Under the pieces are notes generated by a model. It made no database searches and had not been told where the DNA came from. It saw only the letters and a program-made list of their open reading frames with translations. From positions 1 to 45,659 of the IMG/VR virus record IMGVR_UViG_3300033153_006490: DNA of 45,659 bases; one strand, given 5' to 3'. Of this stretch, positions 15,501 through 23,511 are shown one piece after another. Made by a program: the position numbers and the translations under genes. The stretch comes from a virus. Position 1 is the stretch's first letter; each line of letters begins with the position of its first letter.

Positions 15501-16844
15501 GCGAACCCTGGAGAAATTGAGCAGACTACCATCAATCAGATTTACAATGAAATTGCGTCCACCAGGCCGACCACGAATGAGTTCTACGAGAATCCGGCGG
15601 CCCTTGACGACCCCTACGCTCCACCTGGGTCGGAAGGCAAGCTCGATTTCTCCGCCTACATGGACGCTACAAATGAGTGGTACGAGAACTACCCTGACAA
15701 TATCCAAACTATCCCTGTGGTGATTATGGCTCTTGAACGCCTGGCGGAGTTCGAGCAATACGGCCTCAGCGAGACGCCTGAAAGCATCATGGCGATGGTG
15801 TCTGACCCCGAAGCGATGGAAGATTACATCCAGGAAGAGAAGTTGGCGGTTCGTCCTCTCGATGGCCTGGTGCGTGTCCTGAAAAATACCCATTACGGGG
15901 CGCAGGACCTGCGAGAAGATGAGTACGTTCGCATCACTGGCGACCCTCAGATAATTGAGGATCTGGCAGAATACAATGATGCTGCTCGTGAGCGATACGG
16001 CGAGAACATCTTTGAGGATGTTGGGTTGACCTATGATGAGTATAAGGCCCGTTTCGGAGAGACGGTGTTTGACGACCAGGAACGTTATTACGATACGCAT
16101 GAAGAGTTATTTCCGAATCACTCTCAATTGAGCAAGAAGTTCTGGGCGATTGATGAAAGCGACTGGCGGCAGCGTACTGGTTTCCTGCGTCAGAATCCTG
16201 AGTTGCAAGCCGGGTGGAATTTCAAGAAGCAGGACGATGTGCTGGCTGAATACGGCCATGTCTTTGAGTATTGGAAATACAAGACCGCTATTTCTGACGG
16301 CCACGGAACAACCGAGTACATCGACGAAAGCAAGGAAATGAAGGCGGAGTTTGGCGTCACTCTTTTGAAGGAGCATAAGCGGGAAATCGATCTGAGTTTC
16401 CCCGGCCTCATCGAGGGACGCGCTACGGACTACATACCTTCCGTGCAGGAAACCTTTGATTGGTTCGAGGAGAGGGGATGGGATACCGCCCATCTTGAAG
16501 AAGCGTACAAGAACGTGGCCTTGATACCTGACAGTGAGAGGGCCTGGCTGATAGCGGAGGCGTGGGAGCGTCAAGTGCCCCTGGAGGTCGTATTGGCCGA
16601 AGAAGCGGCCAAGCAATTCGACCCGGACACACCTCTTCCAGAGATAGATGAGGAGGAGAAGAAGTACGCCTCCTCCAGTGGCGGCAGCAGAAGGAGTAGC
16701 TACCGCAGCGGTAGCTATGGCGGCGGTAGCGGAGGCGGCGGGTACTCGCCTGGCGACTATGGCGGCAACACTTCGTACAAGCCCTACCTCCCGTCATATT
16801 CGCCTGGTGGAAAGTCAGAAAGGGAAACCGTAACGGTGAGATAG
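9594..16844 (+). CDS. Giant virion protein (2416 aa), probably internal or ejected
   Basis: The largest gene, about 16% of the genome. The start follows CTAAGGAAACGCT. Residues about 40-60 are Pro-Gln dipeptide repeats. Most of the length is helical, charged and rich in Glu, Asp, Trp and Tyr, with an aromatic segment near residue 1530 (FRYPYSFWSTRSAWNW). Residues about 2358-2410 are a Ser/Gly/Arg/Tyr tail like the Gly/Ser tract of the 581-aa protein. No catalytic motif was recognised; I looked for RNA polymerase, transglycosylase and ADP-ribosyltransferase signatures without success. Location between portal and scaffold, and no other tape-measure candidate, suggest an internal protein injected with the DNA. 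Confidence 0.75.
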   Translation: MPAGNGSGGWVDQWIDGRPAPKPGTLPNPIRIRPKAPARPQPLLRPQPQPQPQPQPQPQPTPLPGARDGVRGPNALVSESLTPVQPARPIPAQSTVQPNSLGWLERSPVTGIDYGKGPGLASSAPKEEEEAGGFFETWREKLLPSGDDVKYDPGMPWYEKPGALRREQQIAREDEPTWNPSDYVQWAADAIRKDGEPNWLDEEVPLFDVEWKKAGWGPDASGVAEFLNIGGEFVGASLYHQSTANDAYRQMLLDEGRLGEYVASAGSPVMAALMRMRGGEDVQPAYGELIEKYYEEVPLWARMGLEAGLGLAAPGTGIKFGALNKNNVLRSGVSILTESKVLALPSPTFLRRPINAVWDWHTRWLKHPTAKATRNAQEAYYKASSIAEEGLTITKRLDVPGQIDDIAGEVVDVTRSAEISASDLARGADAAKMKFRSVIDPDLLLKNMDDFVADASKQTGTGGVHAGRLLKDTNFEEFPSISRAITGRSVSGEIRSVDALRFRNDLAEELVTRSMRENGLITDAQRAIDFVPSAHTRFYRNVKAIHSIGFGWLMTPRTIIRNGVGNYMHLLADEVKLMNYSDDALRSMKVEFNLMEVAERSTAVAEYAGHKSAVGEFLGHIPGVEKVRGVAMGDSWIGEGGAQNRSLYHWTPMVAEQLWGGAGPGLTKAPNGLLFPDLPRVEINGIEAPQSMYRDLVLAAQQGRTLKEVESNIGKVLTGERVPVTQFLTERQSLEIPEMVKLQDAWNDGTYVEVSKAMRDEIRIKGYGYEYDQRAPIIISDYVVDGDWTNARGRNWVHSQADDQQMSRIMRSMDHINEANARVSVNLAALADSAHADRLIPKAMIDQQRLWLKFSEETDEVVELAWARIRAGRNEVDVWRQHYEVDWPKRVENYVQAQEKLMDDTLKMIDDVNTGKVPPPDEFDFMVEQERMWKESEEAFKGRRFDDAGEEVHKVSLLSDRQLVYDARKVAFKDVTAEVLNKNKYAYGMITAADGEARRLDSMVREYIEQHRGAWMSNVGGRTYMREQSRKIWNRASRDKASVYEEVSAAIKEGRQPDFFKTDGQYVTNDMFHTSDEIGMVENLADELGMSMVYGGTDAEGSVGHFINDAISQENARVAKEASDAAARVPDPTTPEFIDRPKGRIPEEKSIDPDTGEIFEYLTPEQTLEGYRGRVAEITEMLADPTLHQGTIPVIHAELGRLNDMLDMALIRKAEKESRRVAQLADPEAIRRFDAEYYNVRTERNRLQKAARDAYRDGDPDAANLYRQFKKAEEKAAAMGLDEQFPQATDAAKRKVVATKKRMDETSKVWERTFTAGKKEFYEKAQADVESARRAYKEARAEALGVDISETVPMPEMTAEAPELIPFVPTTGRLSDNLINSTRQQREIAINALGEEFAEQGGDPWVKYVRPDTSNAGYNEMAGSLTPQQKRILDQMNQPVIGGMPDATPPDVARGYRHIVDKKMKDLDDLDAGFAARQANPVETPYVHPDEVTKITDELMDVLRQPFLDAKAAVAPIVKKLTDFSLMDYSDVNKVDLLLDFRYPYSFWSTRSAWNWLQRIIAKPGMAYSLYRVNEGLKEQFAGDPQYRSFYDDKIRLGLGDGELENYADEVYVQNPLSSMLPWESAMPDINFDDIADVNSLWDLMALVDKTFGLSEYSYIDWIESNLRAKDEWDPDEHDGEKRPTWQGTHAPGFLKDVVTYTGAIDDMTALLQKFYPNTISAGGMLMGTGRWDMSRLQQHTTFAAAEAVGLPGGDWSDFDSLRKAGIERGNVDMRLLMEYARVYEQIGAWEAGELSESEIEALKVDPIYMDAANTSGVNDGFAGLTSFFTGFSASLMTEGEKAINAMKEMFDADMWDPDIAAPTGDDPNAPLGVTGSQAKLTEDQETFPEATIGRPGFYTRTGRTLDLDAVEAEWLPRMDALIEAEPVNFGKQDALKKEYYAAKSAVFEKWMVEQEEIADDPHLWGIYGANPGEIEQTTINQIYNEIASTRPTTNEFYENPAALDDPYAPPGSEGKLDFSAYMDATNEWYENYPDNIQTIPVVIMALERLAEFEQYGLSETPESIMAMVSDPEAMEDYIQEEKLAVRPLDGLVRVLKNTHYGAQDLREDEYVRITGDPQIIEDLAEYNDAARERYGENIFEDVGLTYDEYKARFGETVFDDQERYYDTHEELFPNHSQLSKKFWAIDESDWRQRTGFLRQNPELQAGWNFKKQDDVLAEYGHVFEYWKYKTAISDGHGTTEYIDESKEMKAEFGVTLLKEHKREIDLSFPGLIEGRATDYIPSVQETFDWFEERGWDTAHLEEAYKNVALIPDSERAWLIAEAWERQVPLEVVLAEEAAKQFDPDTPLPEIDEEEKKYASSSGGSRRSSYRSGSYGGGSGGGGYSPGDYGGNTSYKPYLPSYSPGGKSERETVTVR

Positions 16845-16874
16845 TTGAAAAGCAAAGCAACGCCCTGATACACT
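16845..16874 (+). promoter_or_regulatory. Promoter for scaffold and capsid genes
   Basis: -35 TTGAAA, 18-bp spacer, -10 TACACT, in the 76-base gap before the scaffold gene. It would raise capsid and scaffold expression above that of the giant gene upstream. Match is moderate. Confidence 0.4.
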
Positions 16875-16920
16875 AATAATATCTTAATCCTTAATAACTC
16901 AATAACGGAGAATGAACAAA

Positions 16921-17766
16921 ATGGCAACTGACGAGCTTGATCTACACAATCTCGGAGCATACGAAGAGGCCCTGGATGATGAAATGGACCAGGAAGCCAC
17001 ACAGGATGTAGCCGAAGAGAGTGAGGAGCAGGTAGCGGAAGAAGCGGCGGATGACGGTGTATCCGATGACGACGAAGGGCCAGAAGATGATGGTGCGGCT
17101 CCAGTTAGTCAGTCTGACTTTAGTGCATGGCAGAGCAAGTACGATAAGAAGATGGCCGCACTTGAGAAGGAAAACGAGGCACTTAAAACCGCTAAAGCTG
17201 AACCCCCCTCCGGCCCCTCCACCCAAGAACTTCGGACGTTTACAGACTTGAAAAAACAGTTTGCCGACGCCAGGAGTTATGCAGTTGACGGTACGACGCA
17301 AGAAGAACGCGATTACGGCAACTACCAAGCTGGCCTCTTGCGAGGAAAACTTATAGAAGCTGAAAGCGTTGTTGTTGCACGCGAAGTCGGTATTGATCCT
17401 GATAGTGCTGAATATCAATCGCTGCTCAGTGATTCTGAAATCAGGACCAGTTCTGACATCCAACGTGTTGCCTGGCAAGCTAAGGCAACGAGCACTCCGG
17501 CTCACGAAACATCTGAGAGCCTGGAAGCGCGAAAGAAGCAAGTGGAGGCAGACGAGATGAGCGTAGCAGAACAAGTAGCAGAAGAAGTCGAGAGACAAAT
17601 GGTTACATTTCGACAGAACACCGGCATGAACGCCACGCCAGGCACACAGCCAGGCGGAGTGAAAGGCGGCAAAGCTGGTGTCATCAGAGCGTATCAAAAA
17701 GCAAAGGCTTCTGGGAACATCGACAAGGTGCTCCAAATGAAGGCTCAATACAAATTTCTGGGGTAG
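16921..17766 (+). CDS. Scaffolding protein
   Basis: Two ATGs lie close together. The one at 16912 is only one base from its GGAG; the one at 16921 is at normal distance and is preferred (281 aa). The N-terminal 65 residues are very acidic, with Glu/Asp runs. A coiled coil follows (about residues 70-95), then helical segments and a Gly/Lys-rich C-terminus, the usual layout of scaffolds that line procapsids and bind the capsid protein by a basic tail. It directly precedes the capsid gene. Confidence 0.75.
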   Translation: MATDELDLHNLGAYEEALDDEMDQEATQDVAEESEEQVAEEAADDGVSDDDEGPEDDGAAPVSQSDFSAWQSKYDKKMAALEKENEALKTAKAEPPSGPSTQELRTFTDLKKQFADARSYAVDGTTQEERDYGNYQAGLLRGKLIEAESVVVAREVGIDPDSAEYQSLLSDSEIRTSSDIQRVAWQAKATSTPAHETSESLEARKKQVEADEMSVAEQVAEEVERQMVTFRQNTGMNATPGTQPGGVKGGKAGVIRAYQKAKASGNIDKVLQMKAQYKFLG

Positions 17767-17793
17767 AGAAAACGCCCCAAGGATAGAAAAATC

Positions 17794-18975
17794 ATGGCAC
17801 AGAACGTAGGACAAATAAACACCTACCTGGGGCAACCCTACCAGAACACGGATATGGTCCCTGGCAAGCGTACAATTGCCGACCTTATCGACATGATCGA
17901 TCCGTGGGATACGCCGTTCCTGAAATTCCTGGGAATCGGCCCGAAAGGTCGTGGCGGCGGAAATAAGGCGAGCAAATTCCGCATCCAGAACTGGCCGAAC
18001 ACTCGCGTTGAGTGGATCAACGACAAGCTGGCTCCTCTGCAAATCACCCTCGCTGAGAGTGGTGCGCTTCCTGTTGGCGTGGCAGAGGTTACTTACAACC
18101 TGACCGGACTCGCAGCCAACGTCTTGCGAAAAGGCGATGTGCTGAGTTACCAGGGCGAGAACGTTGTTGTCACTGTTGCGACCGGAACTACGGCGACGAT
18201 TAGCCGTGTGTTCGGTGGTGCTGCTGGCAACGCCATTCCTGAAGACGCTGTTCTGGAGATTGTTGGACGAGCACGTATCGAAGGTGCTGAAAGTGATCCT
18301 GACATGAGCACTGATCCTTACGAGGAGTTCAACTACACTCAGATCTTCCAGGCTGAAGTCAAGGTCGCCCGTACTGCGAACAAGGTCCCGAATTACGGGA
18401 TGTCTTCGGAGTACAATCGTGAGCTCGAAAAGAAATTCAAGGAACAAATGCGGCTACTTGAGCGCACTCTGTTCTACGGCTTTCGCAATGCTGGCAAAGG
18501 CGATTTCCCGCGAGCGATGGGCGGATTGCCTCAGTTCACCACGAAGAACGTGACTGCGTTGGCTGGTGCGGTGTTGCAAGCATCTGACATCGAAGACGCC
18601 GTGGCAAAAGCCTGGCACGCTGGCGGCAACCCCTCCATGATCGTTACGAACAGTTGGGGTAAGCGCAAGATCAGTTCCTTCTTCAAGGATCCGGTCCGTA
18701 CTGCCCGCAAAGAGAAGATTGGCGGCGTTGTCATTGAGTACATGCAAACCGAGTTCGGCACGATTGGCACGCTGATGACTCGCTGGTGTCCTCAAGGCAC
18801 GATGTACATCATCGAGCCTGAATACCTTGGCATACTGCCTTTCGACGAGTTCTTCGATGAGCCTCTTGCCAAAACTGGCGATTACGAGCGAGGACAGATG
18901 GTTGGCGAGTACACCTTCATCCAGAAGAATGATGAAGCGCACGCCGTAATCCAGAACTTCTCGACCACTGCGTAA
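17794..18975 (+). CDS. Major capsid protein (HK97 fold, DUF5309/SU10-like)
   Basis: The 393-aa product has the N-terminal pattern of this capsid family: a DLIDMIDPWDTPFLKFLG segment near residue 30, an RVEWINDKL segment near 71, and later FNYTQIFQAEV, YEEFNYT and PVRTARKEKIGG stretches. It follows the scaffold by 27 bases and has an AAGGATAG site. A stable hairpin right after the stop is typical of strongly expressed capsid genes. Confidence 0.85.
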   Translation: MAQNVGQINTYLGQPYQNTDMVPGKRTIADLIDMIDPWDTPFLKFLGIGPKGRGGGNKASKFRIQNWPNTRVEWINDKLAPLQITLAESGALPVGVAEVTYNLTGLAANVLRKGDVLSYQGENVVVTVATGTTATISRVFGGAAGNAIPEDAVLEIVGRARIEGAESDPDMSTDPYEEFNYTQIFQAEVKVARTANKVPNYGMSSEYNRELEKKFKEQMRLLERTLFYGFRNAGKGDFPRAMGGLPQFTTKNVTALAGAVLQASDIEDAVAKAWHAGGNPSMIVTNSWGKRKISSFFKDPVRTARKEKIGGVVIEYMQTEFGTIGTLMTRWCPQGTMYIIEPEYLGILPFDEFFDEPLAKTGDYERGQMVGEYTFIQKNDEAHAVIQNFSTTA

Positions 18976-18994
18976 GCCTCCACTTTATCAACTT

Positions 18995-19024
18995 GGGGGC
19001 CAGGTACTCCTCTGTCTGGCCCCC
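18995..19024 (+). terminator. Hairpin after the capsid gene
   Basis: Perfect 9-bp stem GGGGGCCAG/CTGGCCCCC with a 12-base loop. The downstream tract GGTTGTTGG is poor in T, so partial termination or 3'-end protection of capsid mRNA is likelier than full termination. Confidence 0.5.
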
Positions 19025-19041
19025 GGTTGTTGGAATAGAAT

Positions 19042-19777
19042 ATGAGCCATACATTAGCTGAACTGAGGCGAGAGCTTGCGCGCTCTTTGGATTCGTATGT
19101 GTTGATTTACGCATCCTCTTCTACGCCTACGACAATTACAGACACCAATCTGTTGATGAGCGGACGCTACCGGAACACTGACTTTCCTTACGCCTTTCAC
19201 TGCGACCGTTGAGCCTGGCGATGAAGTCGAATTGTACCAACACGCGACTGTGGCTGAACTGAATCAAGCCTTGATGTTTGCTGTGAAATCGTGGCAATTC
19301 ACTTCAACTGATCAGATCCAGGATGGTGTGGCACAATATGAGATTGTGTGCAACGGTCTGTCTTTGGCTGCACAAGTCACTGGCGTCTTCGTCAGAAACT
19401 CAAGCGACGAAGAGAGTGGATACTTCCAGATTTCAAACTATCGACTCTGGGAAAAGGACGGTATCTTGTTCATGGAGATACTGAATAAGGCGTTGTTGGC
19501 CGATGGCAACTATTTCCGCATTGAATACCTGGCCCAGTACACGAGCCTCAAGGATCCGTCCGGCGACTTTCTTGACAGCGCAATTGTTGGCGGCGATCTG
19601 AACGATCATATGCTTCTTGCTAAACGCTACTTTTATGACCGTCGTATGAACGTTGCGACGGCGATAGACAGAGACTGGTATGCTGGCTTGTTACGCTTCA
19701 CGACCGAAGAGATTGAGAAGAAGGTCGAACCTCCCCGACGACGAAGCGGCCGCGCAAGGCAGCAGAGGTACGGCTAG
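19042..19777 (+). CDS. Head-tail connector, interrupted by a one-base frameshift
   Basis: The first 40 codons (SHTLAELRRELAR..., with ITDTNLLM) are in one frame. The rest (DATGTLTF..., then VEPGDEVELYQHATVAELNQAL) is in the next frame, which has TGA TGA just before it and no proper start. Removing one G from GCGGAC near 19159-19163 joins them into about 244 aa that follows the familiar connector layout: N-terminal LxEL helix, a beta strand GTLTF, then a GDxxEL motif and helices. The C-terminus is Arg-rich. Assembly error, real mutation or recoding are all possible. Confidence 0.7.
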
Positions 19778-19779
19778 GC

Positions 19780-22700
19780 ATGAGCGAGAGACTTCACGAC
19801 GTTTACATTGGTGGCAAAGGCTATCGACTCGTCGATGGTATCAATTCTTTTAGCAGCAATATCGGCACGCCCCTGGCCGCCAAGGTCGTCACTGGCGATT
19901 ATTCCCTGGCTGACTTTGATTTGTATAGCGTGGTTGCTCAATCGAATTTCCAGGGCGGGCTCGGCCTGCTTAATCTGACAGATGTAACTCGATACGCCTG
20001 GGGATATAGGGTTGACGCCCGCGGGGAGCACGTAACCCTTGGCCCCAAGCTGGATAGCACGCAACCCGATAGCGGCAGGGAATATACCCGGTCTGTCTCT
20101 CTACTCGATGTTCAGGTTGGCCTAAATTATTCCATTGGAAACGAGCCTGAAAATCAGAACAATCGCTGGGTCGAATTAAATCCGATAAATCCCAGGGTTG
20201 CTATCCCGTTCGCTACTGCTGGCGGTAGTCCAGGCCCAGGCCCCGATCCTTCCTTTGGGCCTAATGACATTGATGGCCTCAAGCTCTGGCTCCGGGCGGA
20301 TGCTGGCTTGTTTCAAGACGCACTCGGTGCGACTCCTGCTGTTGCTGATAGCGATCCGGTTGGTCTTTGGAAGGATCAATCGGGCCATGCTAATGATTTT
20401 CTCGGTGCTGGCAGTACCTGCTCGCTTGTCGCTGATGCCCAAAATGGACACCCTGGAGTTAAGGGGTCCGGCCAAACAACCGGATACCTGATGGGTAAGG
20501 CTCCTGTAACTGGATCTTCTCAGCGCACAATCTATGTTTTGTGTAGCGTGCCTGCCCTTGCTGATGACCGTGCAATCCTTGACTTTGGGTATCAATTTGG
20601 TCCGTGGAGCGGGGAAGATTACATGCTTACGCAGTTTTCGAGTATGTGGGTTGAAGATGGCAAGCGGTATTGGACAACCAAACAAGCCATTGATACGGTC
20701 GAGATCCTGATGCTTCGGCAAGTTGGCGGTGATCAATCGGATGTAGAATTTTGGATTGATGAAGTCGAGAGTTTGGTACAATCCACGATGCCTGAGCCGA
20801 TTGACACAGCCAAAAATAACGACACAGCCACCTTGTTTTGTCGTAACGCCGCAACCAAAAATTCGTTTGGAAACGTTACGATATTGGAAATACTGGTTTA
20901 CGATTCGGCCAATAGCGATGCGGATGTCGCCAACGTTCATGCCTACCTACGGGAACGTCAGATAGCGGCGGCCTCGCTGACTCATCCACGCAAAGTACAT
21001 CCTTCTCCTCGCGCTGGCATTAGTGATGAATCATTGCAGCGTATATGGGCCTATTTGCAGAGCGACAGCAAATTCACAGATGCAAGTGTCTTGAAATTCT
21101 CTATTTACACTGACGCGAGTGGTGTGCCTGACATAGCAGTAGCCAATGGAGAAGCGATTGTAGACCTCAGCCAGATCAAGCGATATGGGCAGTGGGTGAG
21201 TGGATCAATGGACACCCTCCCTGTATTGGACGAAGTGACCGCATATTGGCTTGTGATCGACGCTGAGGGCCTAACGGATGGTGAAACTGTCAAGGTGCTT
21301 TCATCTGAGCACACCTATGGAACTCCGTTTACTTATTATGTTGAGGAGAACTTTAATTGGTTTGAGGTGTTCGGAGATACTGTGCTTTTGTTGGCTCAAA
21401 AGTTAAATTCGCATCCCGATACGCCAGTCGTGAAATTTATGGAATGGGATGGCAGTGTGCTCGGCCTTGCTGGGAAACGACTGTATCGGGTGGTGGATGT
21501 GGACACGGTTGAAGCTGTGTCTGATGCTGTCGGTATTCACAGTCTCCCGGATGATGGCACAGACTTGCTCGTCGTCCACAAGACGCCTGACCCCGCACCC
21601 TCAATACTCTTTGCTTTGGGGCCTGATACCCCTATGCAATTGTGGGATGGTGTTGAAACCTTCACGGACTTGGAAGCGACCGAACACGCTGAACGTCTTT
21701 GCTTGTATGACAATCTGTGGTGGAGGGCGACGCAAACTGACGTGGATGGCGTTTTCGTGCAAGGCACGAAAGATTATGAGGACTGGGCGTTGGCCGGTAC
21801 TGCCGGGGAACGAGCTAAGGTTGGCGATAGTCGCTTCCCGATACGGCAGTTATTCACCTGGAAAGGCCAACTCTACGCGGCCAAACTGGATGGCCTGTAT
21901 GTGATCACCTATGCCGACACGTATCCTGCCGATGGAGCAAAGATTCAGGCCAATCGCATTCTTAGTCTTGAGTCAGAAATCAACAGGGACAATTTCAGGG
22001 CGATGGCTATCTGGCAGGAAGGCCTCTACTTCTCGCTGGCCTCTGGTGTCGCTCAATTCTCCGCTGGAAATGTATTCGCATCTGTGACCCCGGATGGGTC
22101 GCTTTTGGAAACTGAATCGACCCGCGGCCATTTTGTCGGCTTCCTGCCAACCTTGAATTATCTCTACGCGTACTATGAATCAGACATTGGCGACTGGTCG
22201 CAGATTATGTCCTTCAATGGGGCCTGGCACAGCTTAATGACGATGGACCGGACCGGAGATCTCGGCGGAGCCTTGTTTGCTGATAGCGGGCTGTATGGGA
22301 ACTTTCCACGGATCTGGACATCCTCGATGTGTGCGATCACCTCATTTGTACAGCCTACATGGTCCTCCCGACGATGGACGTTTGGTAGCGGAAAGGCAGA
22401 TAGCGAAATTAAATACTTTGACCGTGCTGCTGGCGGGTGGATGGATGAATGTTCTGGGCGTCTCTATTCATCCTGGATCACTGGCGATCTGCTGAACATA
22501 ATTAAGGATTGGGTTGATCTTCAAGTGATCGTGCAAAACATTGATCCAAACGAGTTCTTTATCAAGGTGTATTATCGTTTCAGCGAGACGCTGCCCTGGG
22601 TTCACCTTGGCGACGCCAAAGAAGAGCCAGTGTCTATACTTGCTTTCCCGAACCTTACAGCGACAACTAAGATACAGCTAAGGTTTGATTTTTTCACAAA

Positions 22701-23031
22701 CGAAAGTTACTCGACCCCTCACCTGCTGGGCTTTGCATTGCGCTATGTCCCTCGTCCAGACACAACTGAATTGTTCGGTTGTCAGTTGTCAGTTTCTGAC
22801 GAACTGGAATTAAGGAACAACGCCATTGAGCCCCGAAGCGGTGCTGACCTTTGGAGTGACTTGAAGGTCGCCAGAGATGCAGATGAGGCTATTGAGTTTG
22901 TCGATATATCCGGCATTGTCCGAATGGTTCATGTGTCCTCCCTGTCTCGCCAACTGAAACAAAGGGGTGATGTCAACAGAACGCAAACGAATGACGCGTA
23001 TACCGTTATCATCGAAATGACGGAGGCCTAA
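19780..23031 (+). CDS. Large virion appendage protein with LamG-like domain (1083 aa)
   Basis: The N-terminal 160 residues are beta-rich. From about residue 161 a DIDGLKLWLRAD signature opens a LamG/concanavalin-like jelly-roll domain (with WKDQSGHANDF) running to about 390. The rest is beta-rich with Trp/Gly turns that suggest repeated blades, and ends in a domain with YRFSETLPWVHLGD. The same jelly roll at the same position occurs in the 916-aa protein two genes on. LamG domains bind carbohydrate, so this is a likely tail or tailspike component that contacts the host surface. No chaperone or hydrolase motif seen. Confidence 0.65.
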   Translation: MSERLHDVYIGGKGYRLVDGINSFSSNIGTPLAAKVVTGDYSLADFDLYSVVAQSNFQGGLGLLNLTDVTRYAWGYRVDARGEHVTLGPKLDSTQPDSGREYTRSVSLLDVQVGLNYSIGNEPENQNNRWVELNPINPRVAIPFATAGGSPGPGPDPSFGPNDIDGLKLWLRADAGLFQDALGATPAVADSDPVGLWKDQSGHANDFLGAGSTCSLVADAQNGHPGVKGSGQTTGYLMGKAPVTGSSQRTIYVLCSVPALADDRAILDFGYQFGPWSGEDYMLTQFSSMWVEDGKRYWTTKQAIDTVEILMLRQVGGDQSDVEFWIDEVESLVQSTMPEPIDTAKNNDTATLFCRNAATKNSFGNVTILEILVYDSANSDADVANVHAYLRERQIAAASLTHPRKVHPSPRAGISDESLQRIWAYLQSDSKFTDASVLKFSIYTDASGVPDIAVANGEAIVDLSQIKRYGQWVSGSMDTLPVLDEVTAYWLVIDAEGLTDGETVKVLSSEHTYGTPFTYYVEENFNWFEVFGDTVLLLAQKLNSHPDTPVVKFMEWDGSVLGLAGKRLYRVVDVDTVEAVSDAVGIHSLPDDGTDLLVVHKTPDPAPSILFALGPDTPMQLWDGVETFTDLEATEHAERLCLYDNLWWRATQTDVDGVFVQGTKDYEDWALAGTAGERAKVGDSRFPIRQLFTWKGQLYAAKLDGLYVITYADTYPADGAKIQANRILSLESEINRDNFRAMAIWQEGLYFSLASGVAQFSAGNVFASVTPDGSLLETESTRGHFVGFLPTLNYLYAYYESDIGDWSQIMSFNGAWHSLMTMDRTGDLGGALFADSGLYGNFPRIWTSSMCAITSFVQPTWSSRRWTFGSGKADSEIKYFDRAAGGWMDECSGRLYSSWITGDLLNIIKDWVDLQVIVQNIDPNEFFIKVYYRFSETLPWVHLGDAKEEPVSILAFPNLTATTKIQLRFDFFTNESYSTPHLLGFALRYVPRPDTTELFGCQLSVSDELELRNNAIEPRSGADLWSDLKVARDADEAIEFVDISGIVRMVHVSSLSRQLKQRGDVNRTQTNDAYTVIIEMTEA

Positions 23032-23511
23032 ATGGACGCTCTGCCTAAAATCGGAAAGGACCTGCCGAAGCTAAAGGTGATGCGGACATGGAAGGGAAAG
23101 AAATACCCTGACGTTGGCCGTCAGTACAAGAATTGGGGTAAGCCACTCAGTACGAATGATCGCCTTGAGCAATTTGCCGCGGGAGCGAATGAAGAGTTTA
23201 CTCTACCCGAACGGATCATCGAAAAGGCTCTGATCATCCAGGGCTACAAGTACGACGCGCAGGTCCCTATTGCCGGAGCACACGCGAGAGTCGATTTCCT
23301 CGTGTTCCTTGGCGTGCCAGGCCATGTGATACGGGTGCAGGGTGAATACTGGCATACTCTCGGTAATCGCCGGGCGACTGACCTCATCCAATGGACTTTG
23401 CTCAAGGGGCAGGGCTACGCTGTGTGGGACGCCTGGGAGCAAGAGGTATATGATCATGTTCTCAATGGCTCAATCCTCACCTGGGTTGATGCTGAGTTGG
23501 TGAAAGTCTGA
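23032..23511 (+). CDS. PD-(D/E)XK (Vsr/DUF559-like) nuclease (159 aa)
   Basis: Core motifs: PERIIEKAL (Glu 60) in helix 1, GYKYDAQVPI, ARVDFLVF (Asp 88), VIRVQGEYWH (Gln 103, Glu 105), then a Gly-rich strand with GYAVWDAWEQEV. This matches the restriction-endonuclease-like fold used by Vsr, DUF559 and some homing enzymes. It abuts the upstream stop (TAAATG) and overlaps the downstream start by one base, an odd place for a nuclease, between two tail genes. It may be a homing-type passenger or act on host DNA. The VQGE variant replaces the usual ExK, so activity is uncertain. Confidence 0.65.
   Translation: MDALPKIGKDLPKLKVMRTWKGKKYPDVGRQYKNWGKPLSTNDRLEQFAAGANEEFTLPERIIEKALIIQGYKYDAQVPIAGAHARVDFLVFLGVPGHVIRVQGEYWHTLGNRRATDLIQWTLLKGQGYAVWDAWEQEVYDHVLNGSILTWVDAELVKV

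Noticed and set aside
9594-16844. Virion RNA polymerase
   Set aside because: Size suggests it, but I could not find T7-like polymerase motifs by eye; a profile search would be needed to revive the idea.
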